Positions 25,543 through 34,505 of a stretch of 34,731 nucleotides of DNA are shown here, piece by piece (the first letter of the stretch is position 1; the number at the start of each line of letters is the position of its first letter). The position numbers and the translations under genes were made by a program. Source of the stretch: Bifidobacteriaceae bacterium (GTDB lineage: Bacteria > Actinomycetota > Actinomycetes > Actinomycetales > WQXJ01); assembly GCA_031272885.1 (NCBI GenBank), contig JAISSX010000072.1, positions 1 through 34,731 of the forward strand. Reading direction: 5' to 3'. A model generated the notes under the pieces. It did no database searches, was not told where the DNA came from, and worked only from the letters and a program-made list of their open reading frames with translations.

Positions 25543-27003
25543 GAACTGCTTCAGGGTCTCCACCGCGCCCTTGGTGTGCAGCGAATCCAGGGCGTCCAGA
25601 TACGGCTGGACGAAGCCCGGCCGCTCCACCAGGTTGCCGAAGAAGCTCTCCTGGCGCAGGAAAGCCAGTGGGTCAAGCGACTGCCCGCGGGCGGCCGCCC
25701 GCACTTGGGCTTCGGCATTGTCGACGATGTCGATCGGTTGGCCCTGTTCGTCCGTCCCCTCGGCGTAGCGCGCCCATGAGGCGACGATGGCGGCGGACAA
25801 CGGCACGGCGCCACCCTGGTCCAAGCGTTCGCGCACCACCGGGATCAGCCACTTCGGGATGCGGTCGGAGCTTTCCGCCGCCAGCCGCGCCACCGTGTCT
25901 TTGACCTCGGCGTTCGAGAACCGTTCGATCAGTTGCAGCTTGTAGGCCGGCAGGTCGATGCCGGGCACCGGCCGCAGGGTAGGGGTGGCCTCTTCGTTCA
26001 TGTAGCGCAGCAGGAACTGGGCAATCAGCGGGTCGCGGGCGGCATCGTGCACCAGGCGGTAGCCGGCCAGCCAGGCAAAATAGGCCAGGCCCTGGTGGGA
26101 GGCGTTGAGCAGGCGCAGCTTCATCAACTCGTAGGGCTCCACGTCCGCCACCACCTGCACGCCGGCGTCCTGGTAGGGCGGGCGGCCCAACGGGAAATCG
26201 TCCGTCAGGCACCACTGGATGAAGTCTTCGGTCACCACCGGCCAGGCGTCTTCGATGCCGTAACGCTCCCGTACGGTGGTGACGTCATCGGGCGTGGTGC
26301 GCGGCGTGATGCGGTCCACCATGGAGGACGGGAAGTGGACCTCGCTGGCGATCCAGGCCGCCATGTCCGGGTCCCGCAGGGCGGCGTAGGCCACCAGCGC
26401 CTTGCGCGCCACGGCACCGTTGTCCTGGATGTTGTCGCAGCTCATGACGGTGAACGGGGGCGCGCCGACGGCCCGGCGGGCGGCCAGCGCGGCGTAGAGG
26501 TAACCGAACCAGGTGGTGGGGGCGCCGCCGGCCACCTCGGCCTGGACTGCGGGGTTCGTGGCAATGAAGTCGCCGGTCACTTGGTCGAAGTTGTAGCCGC
26601 CCTCGGTCACGGTCAGGGAGACGATGCGGATGGCTGGGTCCATTATCTGGAACACCAGCGCCGCCGGATCGTCCGGGCCGTACAGGTAGCCAATGATCGA
26701 GCCGATCACCCTGGGTTCCCAGGTGCCCGATGGCGCCTTGGCCACCAGGGTGTACAGGCCATCTTGCTTAAGGAGCGCGTCACGCATGGCGGCGTCCCCC
26801 GGCAACAGGCCGGCGCCGATGATGCCCCAGTCCAGGGCCTTGCCCTGGTTCATCAGTTGGTCCAGGTAGTAGGCCTGGTGCGCCCGGTGGAAGCCGCCCA
26901 CGCCGAAGTGGACAATCCCCGGCGTGACCGCCGTCCGGTCGTATGTGGGCACGGCCACCTGCGGGTCTAGTTGGGCCAGGGTTGCGTTGCTGAGCTGCGT
27001 CAT
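25537..27003 (-). CDS. Mannitol 2-dehydrogenase-type polyol dehydrogenase
   Basis: A 488-residue long-chain polyol dehydrogenase, about the length of the Pseudomonas mannitol 2-dehydrogenase. The N-terminal NAD-binding region has VHFGVGGFHRAHQ (about 31-43); later are SCDNIQDNG (about 189-197) and MKLRLLNASHQ, which carries the conserved catalytic Lys and the following Asn and His. It would interconvert mannitol (or a related polyol) and fructose with NAD(H). Related enzymes act on D-arabinitol or fructuronate, so the exact substrate is inferred. AAGGTG lies six bases before the ATG. No sugar transporter or kinase is adjacent. Confidence 0.92.
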   Translation of the reverse strand: MTQLSNATLAQLDPQVAVPTYDRTAVTPGIVHFGVGGFHRAHQAYYLDQLMNQGKALDWGIIGAGLLPGDAAMRDALLKQDGLYTLVAKAPSGTWEPRVIGSIIGYLYGPDDPAALVFQIMDPAIRIVSLTVTEGGYNFDQVTGDFIATNPAVQAEVAGGAPTTWFGYLYAALAARRAVGAPPFTVMSCDNIQDNGAVARKALVAYAALRDPDMAAWIASEVHFPSSMVDRITPRTTPDDVTTVRERYGIEDAWPVVTEDFIQWCLTDDFPLGRPPYQDAGVQVVADVEPYELMKLRLLNASHQGLAYFAWLAGYRLVHDAARDPLIAQFLLRYMNEEATPTLRPVPGIDLPAYKLQLIERFSNAEVKDTVARLAAESSDRIPKWLIPVVRERLDQGGAVPLSAAIVASWARYAEGTDEQGQPIDIVDNAEAQVRAAARGQSLDPLAFLRQESFFGNLVERPGFVQPYLDALDSLHTKGAVETLKQFL

Positions 27004-27018
27004 GGTGACACCTTTGTG

Positions 27019-27055
27019 ACTGTAGGGCTGTCTTGGCTATCGGGCTGTCTTGGCT
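27019..27055 (-). promoter_or_regulatory. Mannitol dehydrogenase promoter region with direct repeats
   Basis: TACAGT on the minus strand (27024-27019) is a candidate -10 box. GGGCTGTCTTGGCT (plus-strand reading) occurs at 27025-27038 and 27042-27055, a 17-bp period covering the -35 zone. The repeats could be a regulator site. Confidence 0.4.
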
Positions 27056-27115
27056 GTGGGCTGCGGGGCTAGAGCCCGCGTGGTTATTGCCGGTGCCATG
27101 CTAGTGGCCGGGTGA

Positions 27116-27131
27116 CGGAATTGACCTTTCG
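27116..27131 (-). repeat. Dispersed copy of the GAAAGGTCA repeat
   Basis: This 16-bp stretch is the exact reverse complement of 11756-11771 in the repeat island. It lies between tsaD and the mannitol dehydrogenase gene. Confidence 0.6.
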
Positions 27132-27142
27132 TGAGTGAGCGC

Positions 27143-28189
27143 CTACATCACCAGTTGGGTCAGCGGCATCGACGAGTCGGCGCCGATGTCCAGCGGGCTG
27201 GCCGGCAGGCCATGCACGATGGCGTGCGCGCCCGCGGCCGCGATCATGGCGCCGTTGTCCGTGCAGTACTTCAGCGGCGGGATGCGCAGCCGCAGCCCGG
27301 CGGCGGCGAACTCGGCCGCCGCCTTGTCTCGCAGTTGCGAGTTGGCGCTGAAGCCGCCCCCGATCACCACCGTGTCAAGGCCCAAGTGCCGGGCGGCGGC
27401 GATGGTCTTGGCCACCAACACGTCCGCCACCGCCTCGCTGAACGAGGCCGCGAAGTCCTCCAACGGCACCGTCTCGCCCCGGTCCTCCGCCGCCTCGACC
27501 CAACGGGCAGCCGCCGTCTTCAACCCGCTGAAGGAGAAGTCGTAGGGGTGTTTCTCCAGGTCCTGGCGCCGCGTCAGGGCTCGCGGGAAGGCGATCGCCC
27601 TCGGGTTGCCGGCCCGCGCCAGCCGGTCGATGTGCGGCCCACCCGGATACGGCAACCCCAAGATCCGCCCGATCTTGTCGAACGCCTCCCCCGCCGCGTC
27701 ATCGAGCGTCTGCCCTAGTTCCGTGACCGCGGCGCCATCGATCACCAGCAACGACGAATGCCCGCCCGAGACCACCAGCGCCAGCACTGGCCCAACGAAG
27801 GCGCCCTCCACCAACTGGTCCACCAGGGCGTGGCCTACCACGTGGTTGACGCCGTACAACGGCTTGTCCAGGGCCAACGCCAGGGCCTTGGCGGCGCTCA
27901 GGCCAACGGCCAGCGAGCCGATCAGCCCTGGCCCGGCGGTGACGGCGATGGCGTCCACTTCCCGCAGCGCCACCCCAGTGCCCTCCAAGGTGGCGGTCAG
28001 GGTTGGAATCATGGCCTCCAAGTGGGCCCGCGAGGCCACCTCGGGCACAATCCCGCCGTAGCGAGCGTGCTCGTCCATCGAACTGGCCACCGTGTCCAGC
28101 AGCAGGTCGAAGCCGCGGGTCAAGGCCACGCCGGTCTCGTCACACGAGGTCTCGATGCCAAGCACCAAGGGATCAGGGGGAAAAGGCAC
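27143..28189 (-). CDS. tsaD: tRNA N6-threonylcarbamoyltransferase TsaD
   Basis: Transfers the threonylcarbamoyl group to A37 of ANN-decoding tRNAs (t6A) together with TsaB and TsaE. The 348-residue protein shows [10 protein letters not shown] (11-20), [12 protein letters not shown] (45-56), the metal-binding HVVGH (116-120), and YCTDNGAM near the C-terminus. The GTG at 28189 is six bases after TACCCT on the minus strand, suggesting leaderless transcription. It is separated from the rest of the t6A cluster by the oppositely oriented hydrolase gene, and shares a 23-bp intergenic gap with it. Confidence 0.97.
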   Translation of the reverse strand: MPFPPDPLVLGIETSCDETGVALTRGFDLLLDTVASSMDEHARYGGIVPEVASRAHLEAMIPTLTATLEGTGVALREVDAIAVTAGPGLIGSLAVGLSAAKALALALDKPLYGVNHVVGHALVDQLVEGAFVGPVLALVVSGGHSSLLVIDGAAVTELGQTLDDAAGEAFDKIGRILGLPYPGGPHIDRLARAGNPRAIAFPRALTRRQDLEKHPYDFSFSGLKTAAARWVEAAEDRGETVPLEDFAASFSEAVADVLVAKTIAAARHLGLDTVVIGGGFSANSQLRDKAAAEFAAAGLRLRIPPLKYCTDNGAMIAAAGAHAIVHGLPASPLDIGADSSMPLTQLVM

Positions 28190-28195
28190 GCCCCA

Positions 28196-28205
28196 AGGGT
28201 ACGCT
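28196..28205. promoter_or_regulatory. Overlapping divergent -10 boxes (tsaD / hydrolase)
   Basis: TACCCT on the minus strand (28201-28196) and TACGCT on the plus strand (28200-28205) share two base pairs. They lie six and seven bases from the respective start codons. The two polymerases could not bind at once. Confidence 0.6.
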
Positions 28206-28212
28206 GGGCGGC

Positions 28213-28923
28213 ATGTTCTTGGCCGGACTGACCACCTCTGTGTTCCAGGCCAACTGCTACCTGGTGGGCCCGGACCAAACCGACCGATGCGTCATCATCG
28301 ACCCCGGCCTGGAGGCGGCCGGGCCGGTGCGGACAGTCCTGGACCAGGCCGGCCGTACACCAGCCGCCGTCCTGGCCACCCACGGCCACCTGGATCACAT
28401 CGCCGATGCCGCCACCCTGGCGGACGGTTTCGGCATACCCCTGTGGATTCACGCCGCGGACCGGCCGTTCCTGACCGACCCAGCGGCAGCGGTCAACGCC
28501 GAGCTGGAGGCTATGTTCCGCCACCTGGGCCTGGGCCCGTTCAACGAGCCACTTGACGTGCGGGAATACAGTTTCGACGGACCCACTGGCAGCGGCCGCC
28601 TGGAGGTGGCGGGGCTGGCCTTCACGCTGCGCCAGGCGCCCGGCCACACGCCCGGTTGCACCATGTTGGTGCTCGATGACGCGGCCACCGACGGCGAGAC
28701 AGGCACCTTGGTCTTTACGGGCGATGTCGTGTTCGCGGGCGCCATCGGGCGGACCGACTTCCGGGTGGGCGATCCGACTGCGATGCGGGCCTCGCTGCGC
28801 CACCAGGTGCTGACCCTGCCGGCCGGCGCCCGCCTGCTGCCGGGCCATGGACCGGACACCACGCTGGGCTACGAACGGGCCACCAACCCCTACCTGCAGG
28901 CGGACTTCCTGGCGGACTGCTAA
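28213..28923 (+). CDS. Metallo-beta-lactamase-fold hydrolase, glyoxalase II-like
   Basis: A 236-residue hydrolase with the two-zinc site: HGHLDH (57-62), His145 in APGHTPG, Asp171 in FTGDVVF and His212 in GHGPDT. The fold and the [15 protein letters not shown] region match short glyoxalase II-like hydrolases of actinobacteria, which probably cleave thioesters; the substrate is not known. It is inserted between rimI and tsaD in the opposite direction. Its stop overlaps that of rimI by four bases. Confidence 0.92.
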   Translation: MFLAGLTTSVFQANCYLVGPDQTDRCVIIDPGLEAAGPVRTVLDQAGRTPAAVLATHGHLDHIADAATLADGFGIPLWIHAADRPFLTDPAAAVNAELEAMFRHLGLGPFNEPLDVREYSFDGPTGSGRLEVAGLAFTLRQAPGHTPGCTMLVLDDAATDGETGTLVFTGDVVFAGAIGRTDFRVGDPTAMRASLRHQVLTLPAGARLLPGHGPDTTLGYERATNPYLQADFLADC

Positions 28924-29420
28924 GACTGATCCCGCTGGTCCACCAGCAGCCGCATCACGATGGCGTCCCGCCCGGAAGGCTGGTAGTAGTTCTTGCGCAA
29001 GCCCAGGCGTTCGAAGCCCAGAGATTCATACAGCCCAATGGCGGGCCCCAGGTCTGTCGCCACCTCAAGGAAGACGGCCTCTACGCCACCCGCCTGGGCC
29101 TCGGCCAGCAGCCGTGCCATCAGCACCCGGCCATAGCCCAGGCCGCGATGGGCCAGGTCCACGGAAATCGTCATGATTTCGGCCGCGTCCGGGCCAACGT
29201 AGACCCCGGCATAGCCCACCGGTTCGCCATCGGCCTCGGCCACAAAGTAGTGCCGGCCCGGACCGTTCAGTTCGTCCTTGAGCATGCTCAAGTCCCAGGC
29301 TTCTAGGCCGAAACTGGCCCGCTCCATGGCGGCCACCCAGGGCAGGTCGGAAGGGAGCATGCTCCGCAAGGTTGGAGCATGCTCAGCGCTTTGACCTGGT
29401 ATGCCGTCGAAGTCGCTCAA
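28920..29420 (-). CDS. rimI: GNAT acetyltransferase, RimI-like
   Basis: A 166-residue GNAT acetyltransferase. The acetyl-CoA-binding motif is HRGLGYGRVL (about 91-100), followed by FLEVATDLGPAIGLYESLGF, typical of RimI, which acetylates the N-terminus of ribosomal protein S18 or other proteins. The start is a TTG that overlaps the tsaB stop (TTGA). An internal ATG at 29360 would delete the first strand and cut into the fold, so the TTG is preferred. It is the usual neighbour of tsaB and tsaD. Confidence 0.9.
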   Translation of the reverse strand: MSDFDGIPGQSAEHAPTLRSMLPSDLPWVAAMERASFGLEAWDLSMLKDELNGPGRHYFVAEADGEPVGYAGVYVGPDAAEIMTISVDLAHRGLGYGRVLMARLLAEAQAGGVEAVFLEVATDLGPAIGLYESLGFERLGLRKNYYQPSGRDAIVMRLLVDQRDQS

Positions 29421-30124
29421 ACCGTGGCCCGCTTCCGGGGCGCAGGCGCCGCCACATCCGGCCGGCGCAGATAGATCGGCTCTGGCGCCACCGGTGCACC
29501 CCGCTGGGCCGTTTGCCAGGCCAGTTCGGCCACCAGCACCGGATCCACCGCCACCGGTCCGTCCGCCGCCGGGTTCAAGACCTCCGCGTACAGCGCCGCT
29601 CCCCCACCCACCGTGGTGGCCACACCGGCCGCCGCCAGCCCGGCGGCCGCCGCCGCTGGGGTGTCCACCGCCGGGCCGGCCACCCGCGCGACGCCGCCAA
29701 CGGCTGCAGGGTCAACCCGGTAGGCCGCCCAGTAGACCTCGCGCCGCTTGGCGTCCGCCGCCACCCCGAGTACGAGCCCAGGGACCAGGCCCAGCCGCCG
29801 CACGGCATCGGCCGCCAGCACGTCCAGGTCGCTGACGCCCCAAACCGGCACGCCCAGAGCAAACCCCATGGTGCGGGCCGTCACCAGGCCGATGCGCAGC
29901 CCGGTGTAGGGGGCGGGGCCAATCCCCACACCAATGCCGGCCAGATCGCCAGGCCCCAAACCCGCCTGGCCCAAGACTTCAGCAATCAGTGGCACCAGTT
30001 CCTCGGTGTGGGCACGCGGCGCGGCCGTGGCCGCCCGCAGCACCTGCCCGCCCGGCAGCAGCAAGCCCACCGCTGCCACCGATGACGTGCTGACGCCCAG
30101 TAACGGGCCAGGAAGACCGCTCAC
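29417..30124 (-). CDS. tsaB: t6A biosynthesis protein TsaB
   Basis: Partner of TsaD in t6A synthesis. The 235-residue protein has an ASKHA-like fold with GVGIGPAPYTGLRIG (about 75-89) and VWGVSDLDVLAAD (about 106-118), the family hallmarks. The N-terminal segment reads LGVSTSS where most TsaB proteins have an Asp before the Thr-Ser. The GTG at 30124 lies seven bases after TAGGGT, so it can be transcribed apart from the EamA gene upstream. It is coupled to rimI by a four-base overlap. Confidence 0.92.
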   Translation of the reverse strand: MSGLPGPLLGVSTSSVAAVGLLLPGGQVLRAATAAPRAHTEELVPLIAEVLGQAGLGPGDLAGIGVGIGPAPYTGLRIGLVTARTMGFALGVPVWGVSDLDVLAADAVRRLGLVPGLVLGVAADAKRREVYWAAYRVDPAAVGGVARVAGPAVDTPAAAAAGLAAAGVATTVGGGAALYAEVLNPAADGPVAVDPVLVAELAWQTAQRGAPVAPEPIYLRRPDVAAPAPRKRATV

Positions 30125-30129
30125 TTGCC

Positions 30130-31065
30130 CTACCCTACGTCACCGTCTTGACCGGCGTCCGCAACCTCCGCTACCACCGCCGCCGCGGCTTGAGCACGGG
30201 CCCGGCGTCTGTCGCCACGCTCGGTCAAGGCCGCTCCGGCCGAGGCGGCCGCCACCAATGCCATACCGCCCAACACCCAGCCGGTCAGGGACTGGCCAGC
30301 GATCACCCAACCGGCCAGGGCCGCCGTGGCCGGCGCTACCGAAGTCATGACAGAAAAGACCGCCGCCGGCATACCCCGCAGGGCCAGCATCTCCATGCCG
30401 TATGGGATGGCCGTGGCCAGCAGCGCCACCAGCACGCCCCAACCCAAGATGGCCGGCGTCCACGGCCGCACCGCCAGGTCCACCACGCCGCGCGGCACGG
30501 CCAACAGGGCGGACACGGCCATGCCAAGCGCCAACCCGTCGGCCGAACTGAACGCCTTGCCCACCCAACGGGCGCACAGGATGTAGCAGGCCCAGGCCGC
30601 CCCCGCGCACAAGGCTAACCCGGTGCCCGCCAGGTTCATCTGGGCCACGTCGAAACCGCTGATCAGCGCCACGCCGCCGGCCGCCATGGCCGCCCACAGC
30701 CACCCGCGCAGGCGGCGCGACAAGATGACGGACAGCACCAGCGGCCCGGTCATCTCAACGGTCACGGCCGGCCCCACCGGCAGGCGCCCAATCGCCTCGT
30801 AGAAGAACGAGTTCATCACCACCAGGGCCAGCCCATAGCAGCCCACCGCCGCCCAAGCCCGGCGCGGCACGCCGCGCAGCCGCGGCCGGATCACCGCCAA
30901 CAGGATGATGGCCCCAAGGCCGTTGCGCAGCAGCACCATGGCGGCCGGCCCGGCCACTTCGAAAGCCCGCACCGCGAAACCAGAACCGCTGTTGACCGAC
31001 ACTTGCGCCAACAGGGCCAGCCCGATGGCGCCCCGCAGGCTCGGTTTCGTCCAGCGAAATGGCAC
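30130..31065 (-). CDS. EamA/DMT-family transporter, RhtA-like
   Basis: A 311-residue membrane protein with about ten helices arranged as two EamA repeats (about 12-140 and 155-280), ending in an Arg/Ala-rich cytoplasmic tail. It resembles drug/metabolite transporters of the RhtA type, which export amino acids and similar metabolites; the substrate is unknown. The GTG at 31065 is six bases after TAGGCT on the minus strand. It sits between tsaE and tsaB, breaking their usual adjacency; its stop is five bases before the tsaB start. Confidence 0.88.
   Translation of the reverse strand: MPFRWTKPSLRGAIGLALLAQVSVNSGSGFAVRAFEVAGPAAMVLLRNGLGAIILLAVIRPRLRGVPRRAWAAVGCYGLALVVMNSFFYEAIGRLPVGPAVTVEMTGPLVLSVILSRRLRGWLWAAMAAGGVALISGFDVAQMNLAGTGLALCAGAAWACYILCARWVGKAFSSADGLALGMAVSALLAVPRGVVDLAVRPWTPAILGWGVLVALLATAIPYGMEMLALRGMPAAVFSVMTSVAPATAALAGWVIAGQSLTGWVLGGMALVAAASAGAALTERGDRRRARAQAAAAVVAEVADAGQDGDVG
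30132..30137 (-). promoter_or_regulatory. -10 box for leaderless tsaB
   Basis: TAGGGT on the minus strand, seven bases before the GTG at 30124, overlapping the EamA gene's final codons. Confidence 0.5.
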
Positions 31066-31071
31066 CAGGCC

Positions 31072-31077
31072 AGCCTA
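31072..31077 (-). promoter_or_regulatory. -10 box for leaderless EamA gene
   Basis: TAGGCT on the minus strand, six bases before the GTG at 31065. Its first three bases are the tsaE stop codon. Confidence 0.5.
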
Positions 31078-31605
31078 GTCTGGCAGTACCACGCCGGCCC
31101 ACCGGGGCCCGATGCCGCGTGCTACCACCGTCCGCGCCTCGCCGGCGGGGGCGCCGTCGTCGGCTGCGGGGGCGCCATCGGCCCCCGAACCGGCCCCGAC
31201 CGTCCGCTCGATGGTCACCTCCAGCCGATCCCCGGCCAGGCGCTCGGCCAGGCCGGCACCCCACTCCACCACTGTCACCGATTCGTCTAGTGAAGCGTCA
31301 AGGTCAAGCGCGTCAAGCTGGTCCAAAGAATCCAGGCGGTAGGCGTCCACGTGCACCAAGGCCGGCCCTGACCCCAGTGACGGATGCACCCGGGCAATGA
31401 TGAAGGTGGGGCTGGCCACCTGGCCGCGCACCCCCAGCCCTTCGCCGATCCCTTGGGTCAGCACGGTCTTGCCGGCCCCTAGGCGGCCGGTCAGCAAGAC
31501 CAGGTCACCGGCCCGCAACACCCCCGCCAAGGCGCGGCCCCAAGCCCTGGTGGCGGCGGCATCGGGCAGCGTCACCCGTACCGCCCCCGGCACCAACCCG
31601 GTCAC
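31075..31605 (-). CDS. tsaE: t6A biosynthesis ATPase TsaE
   Basis: The ATPase that activates the TsaB-TsaD complex. The 176-residue protein has Walker A GRLGAGKT (about 36-43), the SPTFII segment after it, VDAYRLDS, and VVEWGAGLAERL near the middle. After this the chain has a Gly/Ala/Asp-rich insert before the C-terminus. The GTG at 31605 overlaps the alr stop codon (GTGA), so it is coupled to alr; a longer in-frame start at 31701 would lie deep inside alr and gives a non-family N-terminus. Confidence 0.94.
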   Translation of the reverse strand: MTGLVPGAVRVTLPDAAATRAWGRALAGVLRAGDLVLLTGRLGAGKTVLTQGIGEGLGVRGQVASPTFIIARVHPSLGSGPALVHVDAYRLDSLDQLDALDLDASLDESVTVVEWGAGLAERLAGDRLEVTIERTVGAGSGADGAPAADDGAPAGEARTVVARGIGPRWAGVVLPD

Positions 31606-32786
31606 AGCCGGGCCGCCCCGCCGCCCACGTATTCGCGCGGCACGTGCAGCGGCAGCCGGGTGGTGATCTCGTACGAGATGGTGCCGGCCGCCTCGGCCCA
31701 ATCCTGCGCCGTGGGTTCCCCGCCCAGGCCGGGGCCGAACAGCACCACCCGGTCGCCCGCCCGTTCCGGCGCCGCCGGGCCCAGGTCAACCACGAACTGG
31801 TCCATGCAGACCCGCCCGGCAATCTTCAACCAGCGCCCACCCACCTGCACCGGTGCCCGGTTGGAGGCGGAACGGAAAATCCCGTCGCCGTAGCCCAGCG
31901 GCACCGTGCCGGTGACGGTTCCCTGTTCGCCGATGTCGTCCGGCACGGTGTAGAGGTGGCCATAGGAGACGCCGTGGCCGGGCGGCAGCCGCTTGACGGT
32001 GGCCAGCGACGCCTCAAGCGTCATGGCCGGCACCAGGTCGAGTTCGGCCGCAGTCGCCAGGTCAGGGATGGGGCTCAGGCCGTACATGGCCAGGCCGGGC
32101 CGCACCAGGTCATAGGCCAGGTCCGGCCGGGTCAAGACGGCGGCCGAATTGGCGATGTGCCGCACCTCCAGCCTTGCGCCCAGCCGCTCGGCCAGGGCCA
32201 CGCCACCGGCGAAGGCGTCGGCTTGGGCCTGGATGGACGGATGGCCCGGCTCGTCGGCCCGGGCGAAGTGGGACCACACGCCCACCACCCGCACCGAGCC
32301 TTCAGCCTCGAAGCCCAAGGCCGCCCGCACCAGGGCCTCGAACTGCCCGGCAAAGGGTGGCGCCCCGGCCCGCCCCAGGCCCGAATCGATCTTCAGGTGC
32401 AAGCGCAGCGGCACACCGGCGGCGCGCGCCGCCAGGGCCGCCGCCTCCACCTGCCCCGGTGTGGAAACCCCCAGGTCAAGCCCGGCCAGGGCAGCCTCAC
32501 GCAGGTGCCCGTTGGGGCCGAAGATCCACGTCATCAGGCGCACCCCGTCCGGCAGGCCGCCGATGCCGCGCACCACCTCAAGGGCTTCGCTGACCTGGGC
32601 CACGCCCAGCCAGCCGGCCCCAGCCGCAATGGCCGCGCGGGCCACCGGCACGGCGCCATGACCGTAGCCGTTTGCCTTGACCACCGCCATGAAGGCGGCG
32701 CCGGACCCGGCCCGGGCCCGCAACGTATGGACATTGGCCGCAATCGCATCCAGGTTGATCACGGCCTTGGCCGCCATCGGCGCCAT
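31602..32786 (-). CDS. alr: Alanine racemase
   Basis: A PLP enzyme that makes D-alanine for peptidoglycan. The 394-residue protein has VVKANGYGHG (35-44, PLP Lys37), the SGLGRAG segment with its conserved residues (about 144-150), and the catalytic Tyr in VSYGH (about 276-280). The C-terminal VCMDQFVVDLG strand and YEITTRL are typical. The ATG has a GGGGGA stretch upstream; a second ATG three codons on is possible. It lies 30 bp after nnr and overlaps tsaE. Confidence 0.96.
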   Translation of the reverse strand: MAPMAAKAVINLDAIAANVHTLRARAGSGAAFMAVVKANGYGHGAVPVARAAIAAGAGWLGVAQVSEALEVVRGIGGLPDGVRLMTWIFGPNGHLREAALAGLDLGVSTPGQVEAAALAARAAGVPLRLHLKIDSGLGRAGAPPFAGQFEALVRAALGFEAEGSVRVVGVWSHFARADEPGHPSIQAQADAFAGGVALAERLGARLEVRHIANSAAVLTRPDLAYDLVRPGLAMYGLSPIPDLATAAELDLVPAMTLEASLATVKRLPPGHGVSYGHLYTVPDDIGEQGTVTGTVPLGYGDGIFRSASNRAPVQVGGRWLKIAGRVCMDQFVVDLGPAAPERAGDRVVLFGPGLGGEPTAQDWAEAAGTISYEITTRLPLHVPREYVGGGAARL

Positions 32787-32816
32787 TGTCAGTTCCCCCG
32801 GTCTTCTAAGAGTTGC

Positions 32817-34433
32817 TTAACGCCCCAGCAGTTCTGCAATCGTCAACGGTAGGGCACGCACCAGGTCCATGGCGCTGATCGGCTTGCCCAGGCCCCCCGG
32901 CCCGGCGTTCTCGCCCACCTGGCCGCACTCTTTGGCGGCCCGCACGGCGGCCCGGCCGTGCACCATGGCACCCAGGGCGGCCAGTTGGGCCGGCAGTTCG
33001 GGCACTATCGCCACCGAGTCACCATGGCCGGCCAGCAACGCCCCGATGATGCCGGTCAGCACGTCACCGGTGCCGGCCGTGGCCATCCACGGCGTGCCGT
33101 CCGCCTGCACGTAGAGCGAACCGTCCTGCCCGGCCACCACCGTGGCGGGACCCTTCAGCAGCACCGTGCCGCCCACCAGTTCGGCCGCCAACCGGGCGTA
33201 GTAGGCGGGCTGGTCTTCGACGGCAGCGCGCTCGGTGGGGATACCCCGGTCGGTCAACAACGTGGCCAGTTCGCCGGCATGCGGCGTCAAGATGATCCAG
33301 CGGTCCAGCATGGTGGGGGCCGGCGGCAACTGGGCGAACCCACCGGCGTCCAGCACCGTGGGTACCCGCTCGCCCTTGGCCCATTTGAGGGCCCGTTCGA
33401 TGCGGCTCATCTGGTCCGCCGCCCCGGGTGCCACACCCGGCCCCAGCGCCCAGGCGTCCACCCGGCCGCCGCCTGGCACCACTTCGGGCTGGCGGGACAA
33501 GACCCGTTCCACCGCCTTGTCCGGGCCCAGGTAGCGCACCATGCCCACGCCACAGCGCACCGCGGCCGAGGCGGTCAATACCGCCGCGCCGGGATAGGTC
33601 TCCGAACCGGCCACCACACCCAGCACGCCGCGGGTGTACTTGTGGTCGTAGCGGCGTGGCAAAGGCCAAAGGTCGAGCGCATCGGCCGGTTCGCAGCGCA
33701 GCGCCGCCGGGCGCAGGCTGGCCTGCCGCAGCGACTCCCCGAGGCCAATATCCACCAGTTCGATCTCGCCGAACAGACCCGAGGCCGGCGGCAGCAGCCC
33801 GGCCGGCTTGTAGGCGCCGAAGGTCACGGTCAAGTCCGCCGGCAGCACCGGGCCGTGCACCGAACCGTCATCGACCCCCACTCCAGAAGGCAGGTCGATG
33901 GCGACCACGAACGGCCGTTCGGCCTTGCGGTACGGCAGCGGCGCCGCCAGGCCCGCCTCCACGGTCAGGGTGGTCACCAGGCCGGCAGCGTGGCCGGACA
34001 GGGGGCCGCGCGAACCGATGCCCAACAGCCCGTCGACGATGGCGTCCACCCCCGGGGCCAGTTCCGCCACCTGTTCGATGGGCATGTACAGCCCGGGGCC
34101 ACCTTCGGTCAGGGTGACCAACCGGCCGCCGGCCGCCTCCAGGGCGGCCCGGCCTTCATCGTGGACCCGGTTGCCGGAGGCCACCGCCGTGACAGCCACG
34201 CCCCGGCCGGCCAGGTGGGCGCCCGCAAACAAGGTGTCGCCACCGTTGTTGCCGGTGCCCACCAGCAGCAACACGCGGGCCCCGGCGGCCTTGCCGCGCC
34301 GGGCCCGCAGGTGCCGCAAGATGATGGTGGCGGCCGCAAACGAGGCTTTGGCCATCAAAGCCCCCGGCTTGACGGTGGCCATGACCGCCCGCTCAGCGTC
34401 CTGAATGTGCGCAGCGGTGAAGCTAGAGATCAC
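32817..34433 (-). CDS. nnr: Bifunctional NAD(P)H-hydrate epimerase / ADP-dependent dehydratase
   Basis: Repairs hydrated NAD(P)H: the N-terminal epimerase interconverts the R and S forms, and the C-terminal dehydratase restores NAD(P)H using ADP. From the GTG at 34433 it is 538 residues. The epimerase domain (about 1-215) has VGTGNNGGDTLF (58-69) and AIDLPSGVGVD. The dehydratase domain (about 240-530) has TRGVLGVVAG, TPHAGEL, LLKGPATVV and AGTGDVLTG with the catalytic Asp (about 457). AGGAAGGA lies 11 bases upstream. Earlier in-frame starts up to 34532 add a Pro/Arg-rich segment not seen in the family. It is the first gene of the alr/t6A cluster. Confidence 0.94.
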   Translation of the reverse strand: MISSFTAAHIQDAERAVMATVKPGALMAKASFAAATIILRHLRARRGKAAGARVLLLVGTGNNGGDTLFAGAHLAGRGVAVTAVASGNRVHDEGRAALEAAGGRLVTLTEGGPGLYMPIEQVAELAPGVDAIVDGLLGIGSRGPLSGHAAGLVTTLTVEAGLAAPLPYRKAERPFVVAIDLPSGVGVDDGSVHGPVLPADLTVTFGAYKPAGLLPPASGLFGEIELVDIGLGESLRQASLRPAALRCEPADALDLWPLPRRYDHKYTRGVLGVVAGSETYPGAAVLTASAAVRCGVGMVRYLGPDKAVERVLSRQPEVVPGGGRVDAWALGPGVAPGAADQMSRIERALKWAKGERVPTVLDAGGFAQLPPAPTMLDRWIILTPHAGELATLLTDRGIPTERAAVEDQPAYYARLAAELVGGTVLLKGPATVVAGQDGSLYVQADGTPWMATAGTGDVLTGIIGALLAGHGDSVAIVPELPAQLAALGAMVHGRAAVRAAKECGQVGENAGPGGLGKPISAMDLVRALPLTIAELLGR

Positions 34434-34444
34434 GGATGGAACGG

Positions 34445-34476
34445 TCCTTCCTGGAGCGTGGCGGCCTTCCATTCTA
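34445..34476 (-). promoter_or_regulatory. nnr ribosome-binding site and -10 box
   Basis: On the minus strand TAGAAT (34476-34471) is a candidate -10 box, and AGGAAGGA (34452-34445) is the ribosome-binding site that decides the GTG start. No good -35 box was found. Confidence 0.5.
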
Positions 34477-34505
34477 CAAGCCCGGCCCGCCCAGGCGCTC
34501 GTTCC

